A stretch of DNA of 49,633 nt, from assembly GCA_965662045.1 (NCBI GenBank), contig CBFIGE010000015.1, positions 1-49,633 on the forward strand, given 5' to 3'. This DNA comes from UBA3478 sp965662045 (GTDB lineage: Bacteria; Bacteroidota; Bacteroidia; Flavobacteriales; Flavobacteriaceae). The notes beneath the pieces were generated by a model, which saw only the letters and a program-made list of their open reading frames with translations, ran no database searches and was not told the origin of the DNA. Of this stretch, positions 33,710 through 41,827 are shown in pieces. Each line of letters begins with the position of its first letter. Position 1 is the stretch's first letter. The translations under genes were made by a program, and so were the position numbers.

Positions 33710-34690
33710 CTAAATTTTTCGATCTACTACGTAGTTTACCAAATTACTGAGCGCAATACTATAAACGGTCTCGGGATAAGCTTTTAAGATTTCTAAGGCC
33801 TTATCTCTAAACTGATTCATTTGGATTTGGGCGTAGTCGAGTCCTCCTTGCTCGATGACAAAAGCAATGATTTCTTTAACGCGCTTTTTATTTTTGTTGT
33901 GCTTTTTTATACCGTCAATAAGCCATTTTTTTTGTGAAGCTGAAGCCCTTTCAAGCACATGTAAAAAAGGCAAGGTCATCTTTCGCTCTCGGATGTCTAT
34001 TCCGGTGGGTTTACCCACACGATCCTCTGAATAATCGAATAGATCATCTTTTATTTGAAAGGCCATTCCAGCATATTCACCGAATTTTCTAAAGACCTCA
34101 ACTTCTTTAGAACCAGGTTTTATAGAGGCAGCACCCATGGCACAGCAAGCTGCTATGAGCGTTGCAGTCTTTTGACGAATGATCTCGTAATAAACCTCTT
34201 CATCTAAATTTAAGTTTCGCGCCTTTTCTAATTGCAGTAACTCACCTTGACTCATTTCTCGAACAGCAACGGATACTATCTTTAAGAGGTCGAAATCGTC
34301 GTAATCTAATGAAAGTAACAATCCTTTTGAAAAAAAGTAATCTCCAACCAATACGGCGATTTTATTTTTCCAAAGGGCATTTATTGAAAAAAAACCTCGA
34401 CGCTTAGAAGAATCATCAACAATATCATCATGAACTAATGAAGCGGTGTGAATAAGTTCTATAATCGACGCACCTCTATAGGTTCGCTCATTGACTTGAC
34501 TGTTTTCAGCAAGCAGTTTAGCGACTAAAAAGACAAACATCGGTCGCATTTGTTTTCCTTTTCGCGTGGCGATGTAAAAGGTTATTCGGTTGAGCAAACT
34601 CACTTGTGAAGACATGGATTCTTTGAATTTATCTTCAAAGAGATCCATTTCGGTTTCAATTTCAGCTCTAATTTTGGCTACTTCACTCAA
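33710..34690 (-). CDS. Polyprenyl diphosphate synthase (IspB-like)
   Basis: A 326-residue trans-prenyl diphosphate synthase that extends an allylic diphosphate with isopentenyl diphosphate, probably to the side chain of menaquinone. It has the first Asp-rich motif in LVHDDIVDDSSKRRG, the second in FQIKDDLFDYSED, the Lys/Arg-binding GKQMRPMFVFL and the helical GELLQLEKA segment. The residues before the first DDxxD are not bulky aromatics, which fits a long-chain product, but chain length cannot be set by eye. It is the last gene after queA and rlmN, with gaps of 20 and 7 bp. Confidence 0.92.
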   Translation of the reverse strand: MSEVAKIRAEIETEMDLFEDKFKESMSSQVSLLNRITFYIATRKGKQMRPMFVFLVAKLLAENSQVNERTYRGASIIELIHTASLVHDDIVDDSSKRRGFFSINALWKNKIAVLVGDYFFSKGLLLSLDYDDFDLLKIVSVAVREMSQGELLQLEKARNLNLDEEVYYEIIRQKTATLIAACCAMGAASIKPGSKEVEVFRKFGEYAGMAFQIKDDLFDYSEDRVGKPTGIDIRERKMTLPFLHVLERASASQKKWLIDGIKKHNKNKKRVKEIIAFVIEQGGLDYAQIQMNQFRDKALEILKAYPETVYSIALSNLVNYVVDRKI

Positions 34691-34710
34691 TTGTGGGGAT
34701 ACTTAATTAG

Positions 34711-35766
34711 TTATAAATTTACGGATTTATTGGCGAGCTGCCCACAAGCGGCATCGATATCCTTTCCTCTTGATCGTCTGACGGTCACCGTAATTTTTTG
34801 CGCTTCTAAGGCACGCACATAAGCCTCGATAATCTTATTATCTGCCTGTTTAAACTTTTGATCATCAATCGAATTGTATTCAATGATATTCACCTTACAC
34901 ACCGTTTTTTTGCAAAAACTAATGAGTGCTTTAATATCATCTTGGGTATCATTAACATCCTTCCAAACTAAGTATTCTAAGGTGACTCTACTTTTGGTCA
35001 GGGTGTACCAATATTGCAATGCTTCAATTAGATCATTAATGGGAAACTTTTTGGCAAAAGGCATGATTTGCTCTCTAACTTCCTGTCTTGCCGAATGTAA
35101 GCTCAGAGCCAAATTAATTTTGGCATTTTCATCAGCAAGTTTCTTGATGAGTTTAGGAATTCCCGAGGTGGATAACGTTATGCGTTTGGGAGACATGTGA
35201 AGACCTTCTTTTGAGGTGATAATCTGTATGGCCTTTAAGACATTATTGTAATTCATTAGAGGTTCTCCCATTCCCATAAAAACAATATTGCTCAGTGGTC
35301 GATTGTAGAATGTTCTCGATTGACGATCAATCAATTTGACCTGATCAAAGATTTCATCTGCATTGAGGTTACGCATTCTTTTAAGCTGGGCGGTAGCACA
35401 GAATTTACAATCTAGACTACAACCTACCTGACTAGAAACACAGGCTGTTGTTCTTTTTTCTGTTGGAATTAAAACAGACTCCACCACTAATTCATCATGA
35501 AGCTTTACAGCATTTTTAAGTGTGCCATCGTCGCTCTTTTGCGCGTGAAGATTGGTGATATTTCGGATTTCAAAATGTGCTTGAAGAAAAGCTCTCAACT
35601 CAAGTGAGAGGTTGGTCATCTGTTCAAATGATGAAACGCCTTTGTTCCAAAGCCATTGATATACTTGATCAGCTCTGTAACTTGGATGATTTTTTGACTT
35701 GAAATAAGCTTGAAGCTCTAATTTAGAAAAGGTTCTGATGTCTATTTTTGAATTCGTATCAGACAT
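34711..35766 (-). CDS. rlmN: Dual-specificity RNA methyltransferase RlmN
   Basis: A radical-SAM enzyme that methylates C2 of A2503 in 23S rRNA and A37 in some tRNAs. The 351-residue protein shows the iron-sulfur cluster motif CSLDCKFCATA, preceded by TACVSSQVG, the region IVFMGMGEPLMNYNNV, RITLSTSGI, ALSLHSARQEVREQIMPF, LVWKDVND, and near the C-terminus the reactive Cys in GKDIDAACGQL. N-terminal helical domain YRADQVYQWLWNKGVSSFEQ. It lies 7 bp downstream of queA. Confidence 0.97.
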   Translation of the reverse strand: MSDTNSKIDIRTFSKLELQAYFKSKNHPSYRADQVYQWLWNKGVSSFEQMTNLSLELRAFLQAHFEIRNITNLHAQKSDDGTLKNAVKLHDELVVESVLIPTEKRTTACVSSQVGCSLDCKFCATAQLKRMRNLNADEIFDQVKLIDRQSRTFYNRPLSNIVFMGMGEPLMNYNNVLKAIQIITSKEGLHMSPKRITLSTSGIPKLIKKLADENAKINLALSLHSARQEVREQIMPFAKKFPINDLIEALQYWYTLTKSRVTLEYLVWKDVNDTQDDIKALISFCKKTVCKVNIIEYNSIDDQKFKQADNKIIEAYVRALEAQKITVTVRRSRGKDIDAACGQLANKSVNL

Positions 35767-35773
35767 CCTCTTC

Positions 35774-36823
35774 TTATAAAATCAACATGGCATCTCCGTA
35801 GGAATAGAATCTATACCCTTCTAATACAGCTTGTTTATAAGCTTTTTCCATTAGCTCATGCCCCATAAATGCAGACACCATCATCAGAAGTGTAGATTTA
35901 GGCAAATGAAAATTTGTCACCATACAATTGGCAATACTAAAATCATATGGAGGAAAGACAAACTTGTTGGTCCAACCTTCGTAGGGATTCAAATTGTGAT
36001 TAGAAGAAACGGAACTCTCTAATGAACGCATTACTGTAGTACCTACAGCACAAACTCTTCTATTACTATTTTTTGCATTATTGACTATATCAGTAGCTCG
36101 TTCGTCAATGATTAACTCTTCACTATCCATTTTATGCTTGGATAAGTCTTCGACCTCGACAGGGTTGAAAGTTCCCAAACCAACATGTAGAGTGACTTCA
36201 GCAAAGTCTACTCCTTTAATTTCTAACCGCTTGAGTAAATGTTTTGAGAAGTGCAGCCCGGCAGTAGGAGCAGCTACAGCACCATCATATTTTGCGTATA
36301 TCGTTTGATAACGCTCCTCATCTTCTGGTTCTACATCTCTTTTAATGTATTTAGGTAGTGGAGTTTCTCCTAACTCTCTTAATTTTCTGCGAAAATCGGT
36401 GTAAGATCCATCATATAAAAAACGAAGTGTTCTACCTCTTGATGTTGTATTGTCGATTACCTCAGCCACGAGACTATCGTCATTTCCGAAGTACAATTTA
36501 TTTCCAATTCTAATTTTACGCGCTGGATCGACTAGAACATCCCATAAACGTTGTTCTTGATTGAGTTCTCTCAATAAAAACACCTCAATTCTTGCTCCGG
36601 TCTTCTCTTTATTTCCATATAGACGAGCAGGAAAAACTTTGGTATTGTTAAGAACTATAACGTCTCCTTCATCGAAATAATCAAGAAGATCTTTAAACAT
36701 CTTGTGCTCTATTTTACCTGATTCTTTGTGAATTACCATTAAGCGTGATTCATCTCTATTTTCAGCAGGATATTCGGCTAATAACTCTTTCGGAAGTTCA
36801 AAATCAAAATTGGATAGTTTCAT
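35774..36823 (-). CDS. queA: S-adenosylmethionine:tRNA ribosyltransferase-isomerase QueA
   Basis: Transfers and rearranges the ribosyl part of S-adenosylmethionine onto preQ1 in tRNA to form epoxyqueuosine. The 349-residue protein shows FDFELPKELLAEYPAENRDE, VIVLNNTKVFPARLYG, EVFLLRELN, YAKYDGAVAAPTAGLHFSK, VTLHVGLGTFNPVEVEDL, HKMDSEELIID and MVTNFHLPKSTLLMMVSAF. It starts a short transcript with rlmN and the polyprenyl synthase; a strong promoter match lies directly upstream. The rest of the queuosine pathway is not in the window. Confidence 0.97.
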   Translation of the reverse strand: MKLSNFDFELPKELLAEYPAENRDESRLMVIHKESGKIEHKMFKDLLDYFDEGDVIVLNNTKVFPARLYGNKEKTGARIEVFLLRELNQEQRLWDVLVDPARKIRIGNKLYFGNDDSLVAEVIDNTTSRGRTLRFLYDGSYTDFRRKLRELGETPLPKYIKRDVEPEDEERYQTIYAKYDGAVAAPTAGLHFSKHLLKRLEIKGVDFAEVTLHVGLGTFNPVEVEDLSKHKMDSEELIIDERATDIVNNAKNSNRRVCAVGTTVMRSLESSVSSNHNLNPYEGWTNKFVFPPYDFSIANCMVTNFHLPKSTLLMMVSAFMGHELMEKAYKQAVLEGYRFYSYGDAMLIL

Positions 36824-36841
36824 AATGACGTATTAGGGGCG

Positions 36842-36874
36842 CAAAGATACAATATTGAAAGGGGGCTTGTCAAG
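36842..36874 (-). promoter_or_regulatory. Promoter of queA-rlmN-polyprenyl synthase
   Basis: On the minus strand CTTG, 21 bp, TATCTTTG, then CGCCCC: a full -7 box and a near -33 box at allowed spacing. It sits in the 68-bp gap between aroA and queA and separates this transcript from the aromatic operon upstream. Confidence 0.6.
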
Positions 36875-36891
36875 AGATTCGTAAGAATAGT

Positions 36892-38130
36892 TTAAGGAGT
36901 TAATTGAAAGCCTATGCGCTTTAAGTCTTTCCAAAAATCGGGGTAACTCTTAGATACAACATCTGCTTGATTTATCTGTAGAGGTATTCTCAGCGATAAT
37001 GGCGCAAAGGACATGGCCATTCGGTGATCTTGATAGGTGTCAATTTCTGCCTCATTGCATGAGATTTGAGCCAGTTCTAAATGCAAACTATCTCCTGTAA
37101 TACGAACTTTAGCACCGCATTTTTCCAATTCAATTTTCATCGCATATAGACGGTCAGTTTCTTTGATAGGTAAAGTGTGTAGACCGTATAAATCACAGGT
37201 CACCCCTAGCCCTAAAGAAGTAACGGCAATTGTTTGAGCAATATCTGGAGCATTAGCCAAATCCAAAGTCAAAGGGCCAGATGTATCTGCTCTATCGATT
37301 TTCTCTAAGCGGACCTTCTCTTTTAAAAATTGAGTACGCACTCCAAAGCTTTCATAGATAGTAGCTAAAACGCGATCGCCCTGTAGAGAAGATTCCTTTA
37401 AAACAGATAGTTCTATTGAAGATCCTAAAGGGCTCAGCGCAACAATGGAATAGTAATAACTAGCAGCACTCCAATCGCTTTCCACGGCCATTCGATCGAC
37501 AATTAAATCTTTAAGATCTAAAGGCTCAACGCGAATTCGATTGTTTAAAAATAAAACTTCAATACCTAAAGACTGCAATAAACCTTGAGTCATTTTGATG
37601 TAAGGAACGGAGGTAACCTCTCCAACCAAATCAATTTCTAATCCCTTGGGTAATGAGGGAGCAATAAGCATTAAAGCAGAGATGTACTGACTACTGATAT
37701 CAGACGGTAATGATACTCTGTATTCAGTTAATTCAGCCCCTTGAATTTGAAGCGGCGGAAAACCTTCATTTTCAAGGTATTCAATCTTAGCTCCAAGATG
37801 TCTTAAGGCATTGACCAGTATTTCGATAGGTCTTTCTTTCATTCTTGAAGACCCTGTCAACTCTACTATTGATCCATTCTTCGCAGCAAAATATGCGGTT
37901 AAAAATCGCATAGCTGTTCCGGCGTGATGAATATCCACCCTTCCAGATTTGCTCTGCAGGCCTTTTTTCATAACCTGAACATCATCAGCATTAGACAGGT
38001 TATCAATTGAAAAACGTTCAAAGAATGCTTGTAGAATTAACAAGCGATTGGATTCGCTTTTACTCCCCGTGAGGCGCACCGAATCATTAAGCTTTTGGTT
38101 TGGGTCTTTGTATATTTTCAATGCTTGCAT
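36892..38130 (-). CDS. aroA: 3-phosphoshikimate 1-carboxyvinyltransferase (EPSP synthase)
   Basis: Joins shikimate 3-phosphate and phosphoenolpyruvate to 5-enolpyruvylshikimate 3-phosphate, the penultimate step to chorismate. The 412-residue protein is a little short for the family (~420-430). Seen: KLNDSVRLTGSKSESNRLLI at the start (the SKSESNR substrate site), HHAGTAMRFLTAYFAA-like residues (HAGTAMRFLTAYF), GSSRMKERPIEILVNALR, SSQYISALMLIAPSL, VESDWSAASYYY, DLANAPDIAQTIAVTSLG, LHTLPIKETDRLYAM and YQDHRMAMSFAPL. It overlaps the MazG-like gene by one base at the far end of the Phe/Tyr operon, consistent with coordinated aromatic synthesis. Confidence 0.94.
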   Translation of the reverse strand: MQALKIYKDPNQKLNDSVRLTGSKSESNRLLILQAFFERFSIDNLSNADDVQVMKKGLQSKSGRVDIHHAGTAMRFLTAYFAAKNGSIVELTGSSRMKERPIEILVNALRHLGAKIEYLENEGFPPLQIQGAELTEYRVSLPSDISSQYISALMLIAPSLPKGLEIDLVGEVTSVPYIKMTQGLLQSLGIEVLFLNNRIRVEPLDLKDLIVDRMAVESDWSAASYYYSIVALSPLGSSIELSVLKESSLQGDRVLATIYESFGVRTQFLKEKVRLEKIDRADTSGPLTLDLANAPDIAQTIAVTSLGLGVTCDLYGLHTLPIKETDRLYAMKIELEKCGAKVRITGDSLHLELAQISCNEAEIDTYQDHRMAMSFAPLSLRIPLQINQADVVSKSYPDFWKDLKRIGFQLTP

Positions 38131-38459
38131 TAATCGTTTAATTTGGGATTATTGTGATGCCGCTCATGATCTCTCTCGGTTTTTAGGTCAAGTTTTTTGT
38201 CAAAAGCTTCTTTGAGGTTCACTCCGGTTTGATTAGCCAAACAAAGCACTACAAATAAGACGTCAGCAAGTTCTTCTCCTAAATCTTTTTCTTTATCAGA
38301 TTCTTTTTCACTCTGCTCACCGTATCTTCTGGAAATAATTCGAGCCACCTCCCCTACTTCTTCTGTGAGTTGTGCCATATTGGTCAACTCGTCGAAGTAA
38401 CGAACACCGTGGGATTGAATCCACTCATCTACTTGTTTTTGTGCATCTTCTATATTCAT
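38130..38459 (-). CDS. MazG-like nucleotide pyrophosphohydrolase
   Basis: A 109-residue single-domain protein of the all-alpha NTP pyrophosphatase group. The metal-binding EExxE/ExxD pattern is visible: MAQLTEEVGEVARIISRRYG (about 28-47) and KDLGEELADVLFVVLCLANQ (about 59-79). Such proteins clear non-canonical nucleotides or dCTP; the substrate here is unknown. It is placed between dtd (2-bp gap) and aroA (1-bp overlap), an odd but apparently tight arrangement. In other bacteria small MazG-like proteins also act in amino acid synthesis (phosphoribosyl-ATP hydrolysis), but nothing points to histidine here. Confidence 0.9.
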   Translation of the reverse strand: MNIEDAQKQVDEWIQSHGVRYFDELTNMAQLTEEVGEVARIISRRYGEQSEKESDKEKDLGEELADVLFVVLCLANQTGVNLKEAFDKKLDLKTERDHERHHNNPKLND

Positions 38460-38461
38460 AC

Positions 38462-38914
38462 TTATTCTCTGTTTTTTGAATCCATTGTAATGGTCACTGG
38501 GCCGTCATTGAGCAAGTTTACTTTCATATCTGCCCCAAAAATACCGGTTTGTACTTTTGTAGGGATATAATCCTGTATAGCAGTTATAAATTGTTCATAT
38601 AACGAAATAGCCTGTTCAGGTTTTGCCGCGGCGATAAAAGAAGGACGATTTCCTTTTTTAGTGGAAGCGTGCAAGGTAAATTGACTAATAACTAAGACCT
38701 CTCCTCCTATGTCTAGCAATGACTTATTCATCAAAAAATTTTCATCTCCAAATATGCGCATTTGTACAATTTTTCTACATAGCCATTCAATATCCTCATT
38801 ACTATCTTCTTGAGCAATTCCAAGCAAAATGAGTAGACCATCATCAATAGCACCTACTGCTTTTTCATCTACCAGTACAGAAGCGTTTTTTACTCTTTGA
38901 ATAACTACTCTCAT
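38462..38914 (-). CDS. dtd: D-aminoacyl-tRNA deacylase DTD
   Basis: Removes D-amino acids, and glycine from mischarged tRNA-Ala, from tRNA. A 150-residue protein with both active-site motifs: SQFTLHASTKKGNRPSF (SQFT near residue 77) and the cross-subunit GPVTITMD (near 138), as well as the N-terminal MRVVIQRVKNASVLVDEK. Known to deacylate D-Tyr-tRNA, which gives a possible link to the Tyr/Phe operon it sits in. Its start overlaps the rsgA stop by one base (TAATG). Confidence 0.96.
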   Translation of the reverse strand: MRVVIQRVKNASVLVDEKAVGAIDDGLLILLGIAQEDSNEDIEWLCRKIVQMRIFGDENFLMNKSLLDIGGEVLVISQFTLHASTKKGNRPSFIAAAKPEQAISLYEQFITAIQDYIPTKVQTGIFGADMKVNLLNDGPVTITMDSKNRE

Positions 38915-39846
38915 TATCTGTAGTTTAAGTCCTCATCATCATCGAGAATTTGCAAATAACTCTTGTATCGACTCGTCGCAATATCACCAGATGCATAGGC
39001 TTCTAAAACGGCGCATTTAGGCTCGTCAACATGAAGACAATTATTGAATTTACAGTCTGCTTTCAACTCAAAAAACTCTGGAAAAAAAGATGAGATTTCC
39101 TCTTTTTCAATATCGACTAATCCAAATCCTCTGATACCAGGAGTGTCAACTATACTACCACCAAAAGATAAATCGTGCATCTGTGCAAAAGTAGTGGTAT
39201 GCTGTCCTTGGAGGTGTTGAGTTGATATTTCAGTAGTCTTGAGCCTAAGTCCTGGTTCAATAGTATTGACTAGCGTTGACTTTCCAACACCTGAATGACC
39301 CGCAAATGAGGAGGTCTTATTCTTCATAAGTGCAATGAGTTTACGACAGCTTGAAAGTTCTTTGGCGGAAAGTTTCAAACAGGCATACCCTATTTTCTCA
39401 TAAACTGCAATCAGTTCTTCGAGCTCCTTTAGTTGTTGCTCGTCATAGGTGTCAATTTTATTAAATACAAGAACAGTATTCACGTCGAAAGCTTCTGTAG
39501 AGACCAAAAAACGATCTATAAATACCGTCGATGTCGCGGGATTTTTCAAGGTGATTAATAGAAAAACCGTATCGAGGTTGGCCGCTATAATATGCTGCTG
39601 TTTCGAAAGATTTACCGATTTCCGAACAATGATATTTTTTCGCTTTTCTATCTCGTGAATCACCCCAGAAACATCGTCAGTTTGAGCTTCTAAATCAAAA
39701 TGCACCCAGTCTCCAACGGCAACAGGATTTGTTGACCTGATTCCATCCATCCTGAATTTGCCCTTAATTCTGCATGAATAAAATTGACCATCCTCCGCTT
39801 TAATCTGGTACCAACTCCCCGTAGACTTGTAAACTTGACCGCGCAC
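38914..39846 (-). CDS. rsgA: Small ribosomal subunit biogenesis GTPase RsgA
   Basis: A circularly permuted GTPase that helps 30S maturation. In 310 residues: OB fold (MRGQVYKSTGSWYQIKAEDG and YSCRIKGKFRMDG), the G4-G1-G3 order shown by LVFNKIDTYDEQQL, then FAGHSGVGKSTLVNTIEPG and TPGIRGFGLVDIEKEE, and a C-terminal zinc finger with ADCKFNNCLHVDEPKC (three Cys and a His). It lies 17 bp downstream of the DAHP synthase-chorismate mutase gene, inside the aromatic operon. Complete. Confidence 0.96.
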   Translation of the reverse strand: MRGQVYKSTGSWYQIKAEDGQFYSCRIKGKFRMDGIRSTNPVAVGDWVHFDLEAQTDDVSGVIHEIEKRKNIIVRKSVNLSKQQHIIAANLDTVFLLITLKNPATSTVFIDRFLVSTEAFDVNTVLVFNKIDTYDEQQLKELEELIAVYEKIGYACLKLSAKELSSCRKLIALMKNKTSSFAGHSGVGKSTLVNTIEPGLRLKTTEISTQHLQGQHTTTFAQMHDLSFGGSIVDTPGIRGFGLVDIEKEEISSFFPEFFELKADCKFNNCLHVDEPKCAVLEAYASGDIATSRYKSYLQILDDDEDLNYR

Positions 39847-39863
39847 TTAATCTTATGTAATCC

Positions 39864-40949
39864 TTAAGAATTATTCAAAATTCTTTCTTGGTGATTAATC
39901 GATTCCTGATGAATGGCTTTGAACATTTTCAATACAAATTCTTCACTCAATCCTTTTTGCTCACCTTCTAATATCATCTTACCTAAAATTTCATTCCATC
40001 TATTGGATTGCAGAACGGCAACATTACGCTCTTTTTTAAGCTGACCAATTTCTTTGGCTACACTCATTCGTTCAGAAAATGTTTCGAGTAAAGCTTGATC
40101 TAGCACATCTATATTAGATCTTAAAGCACCTAATTTAGAAGCGTACTTCGACTCGTCGTCATCAACTTTTCGAATACGCAAGTCCTTCATGATTTCAACT
40201 AAACGCTTCGGAGTAACTTGTTGAGCTGCGTCAGACCAAGCATTATCAGGATCACAATGCGTTTCGATCATCAATCCATCAAAATTCAAATCCAAAGCCG
40301 TTTGAGAAATATCAAAAATCAGATCGCGCTTACCTCCAATATGGCTTGGATCATTAATGATAGGTAAATCGGGAAATTTACTCTGTAATTCAATACCCAT
40401 TTGCCATTCTGGTATATTTCTATACTTGGTTTTTTTATAAGTCGAAAATCCTCTATGGATAACACCGAGTTTGGTAATACCCGCATTATAGAAACGTTCA
40501 ACCGCTCCTAACCACAGAGATAAATCTGGGTTTACTGGATTTTTGATTAAAACAATTTTATCTGTTCCCTTTAGGGCATCTGCTAATTCTTGTACATTGA
40601 ATGGACTTACTGTCGTTCTAGCTCCAATCCATAATAGGTCAACATCATTTTCTAAGGCCAAATCAACGTGAGCCTTGTTCGCGACCTCAGTTGCTGTTTT
40701 AAGACCTGTCTCTTCCTTAACTTTTTTGAGCCAATTCAGCCCAATAGCACCTACTCCTTCAAAATTACCTGGACGAGTTCTTGGCTTCCATATCCCTGCA
40801 CGATAGTAATTTACATCTGTATCTTTTAATTCGTGAGCGATTTTTAAGACTTGATCTTCGGTCTCTGCACTACAAGGTCCTGCAATGACTAAAGGATGTG
40901 ACAATTGCATGTCATTTAACCAATTTCTGAGTTCTTTCTTGTTTTCCAT
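39864..40949 (-). CDS. Bifunctional DAHP synthase / chorismate mutase
   Basis: A fusion of the first shikimate enzyme with the first Phe/Tyr-branch enzyme. Residues about 15-260 form a DAHP synthase of the KDO8P-synthase-like subgroup: HPLVIAGPCSAETEDQVLKI, NYYRAGIWKPRTRPGNFEGV, IGARTTVSPFNVQEL, VLIKNPVNPDLSLWLGAVER, HRGFSTYKK, DPSHIGGKRDLI and GLMIETHCDPDNAWSDAAQQ. Residues about 270-361 form an AroQ-type chorismate mutase (LGALRSNIDVLDQALLETFS then ERMSVAKEIGQLKKERN). In this architecture the mutase domain often gives feedback control by prephenate. It overlaps tyrA by one base and precedes rsgA by 17 bp. Confidence 0.96.
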   Translation of the reverse strand: MENKKELRNWLNDMQLSHPLVIAGPCSAETEDQVLKIAHELKDTDVNYYRAGIWKPRTRPGNFEGVGAIGLNWLKKVKEETGLKTATEVANKAHVDLALENDVDLLWIGARTTVSPFNVQELADALKGTDKIVLIKNPVNPDLSLWLGAVERFYNAGITKLGVIHRGFSTYKKTKYRNIPEWQMGIELQSKFPDLPIINDPSHIGGKRDLIFDISQTALDLNFDGLMIETHCDPDNAWSDAAQQVTPKRLVEIMKDLRIRKVDDDESKYASKLGALRSNIDVLDQALLETFSERMSVAKEIGQLKKERNVAVLQSNRWNEILGKMILEGEQKGLSEEFVLKMFKAIHQESINHQERILNNS

Positions 40950-41827
40950 TACTGTGATTTATTATTTGTTGGTATTCTATTAAGTATTGATTTTATTGAA
41001 TTTATATCTTTCATTTCTGAGTGTATAAAAGCTTCGTTTTCTTCTATGAGATTTTCTTTAAACTGCTGTAAATTGTCGATATAGCGTTCCAAAGAATCGA
41101 TAACATTTTCTTTGTTTTGAAGAAATATCGGCGCCCACATCTCAGGTGAACTTTTGGCTAGGCGAACTGTACTCTCAAAACCAGAACCGGCCATATCAAA
41201 AATATTTTTTTCATCTGGTTCGAGTTGCATCACCGTCTTACCCAACATAAAAGAAGAAATATGCGATAAATGTGAAACATAGGCTAGATGCTTATCGTGC
41301 ATAACTGGATCCATATAACGGATTTCCATTTGCATACCCTCAAAAACAGCCAATGCATTCTGAGCTAAATCAGCTCTGGTTTTATCGAATTCACATAGTA
41401 TCTGAATCTTTTGTGTAAATAAATCTTTTATTGCTGCTTTTGGTCCTGAAAACTCAGTACCTGCAATGGGATGACACGCTAAAAACTGCGATCTCTTTGG
41501 ATGATCTTTGACCATCCTACATATTTCTTGTTTGGTAGATCCCGAATCGACAACAAGTGTATGCTCATCTACAGCATCTAACACCGCGCTTAACTGTTTA
41601 GAAATAACCGTTACAGGAACAGCTAAAAAAACCAAATCACAAGCCTTAAGTACATTGAGATCTTGTGCGTCATGGGAACGATCTATCCATCCTAAATTGA
41701 GCGCTTGAATTCTATGCGCTTCACTTACATCTAAACCGATGAGCTCCACACCTTCGTATTGCGCTCGCATACTAATGGCGAAGGAACCTCCGATTAAACC
41801 TAATCCTACGACTCCAACTTTTTTCAT
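40949..41827 (-). CDS. tyrA: Prephenate dehydrogenase
   Basis: Oxidises prephenate to 4-hydroxyphenylpyruvate, the tyrosine branch. The 292-residue protein shows the NAD-binding Rossmann loop VGVVGLGLIGGSFAISM (about 4-20), LVFLAVPVTVI, VVDSGSTKQEI, the substrate region FLACHPIAGTEFSGPKAA, HDKHLAYVSHLSHISSFML and GSGFESTVRLAKSSPEMW. No ACT domain, so no built-in tyrosine sensing. It overlaps the aminotransferase gene by 4 bp and the DAHP synthase gene by one base. Confidence 0.95.
   Translation of the reverse strand: MKKVGVVGLGLIGGSFAISMRAQYEGVELIGLDVSEAHRIQALNLGWIDRSHDAQDLNVLKACDLVFLAVPVTVISKQLSAVLDAVDEHTLVVDSGSTKQEICRMVKDHPKRSQFLACHPIAGTEFSGPKAAIKDLFTQKIQILCEFDKTRADLAQNALAVFEGMQMEIRYMDPVMHDKHLAYVSHLSHISSFMLGKTVMQLEPDEKNIFDMAGSGFESTVRLAKSSPEMWAPIFLQNKENVIDSLERYIDNLQQFKENLIEENEAFIHSEMKDINSIKSILNRIPTNNKSQ

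Noticed and set aside
36843..36850. Half-site GATACAAT resembling the 24-bp operator, upstream of queA
   Set aside because: Only one arm is present, and it falls inside the TATCTTTG promoter core, which explains the similarity.
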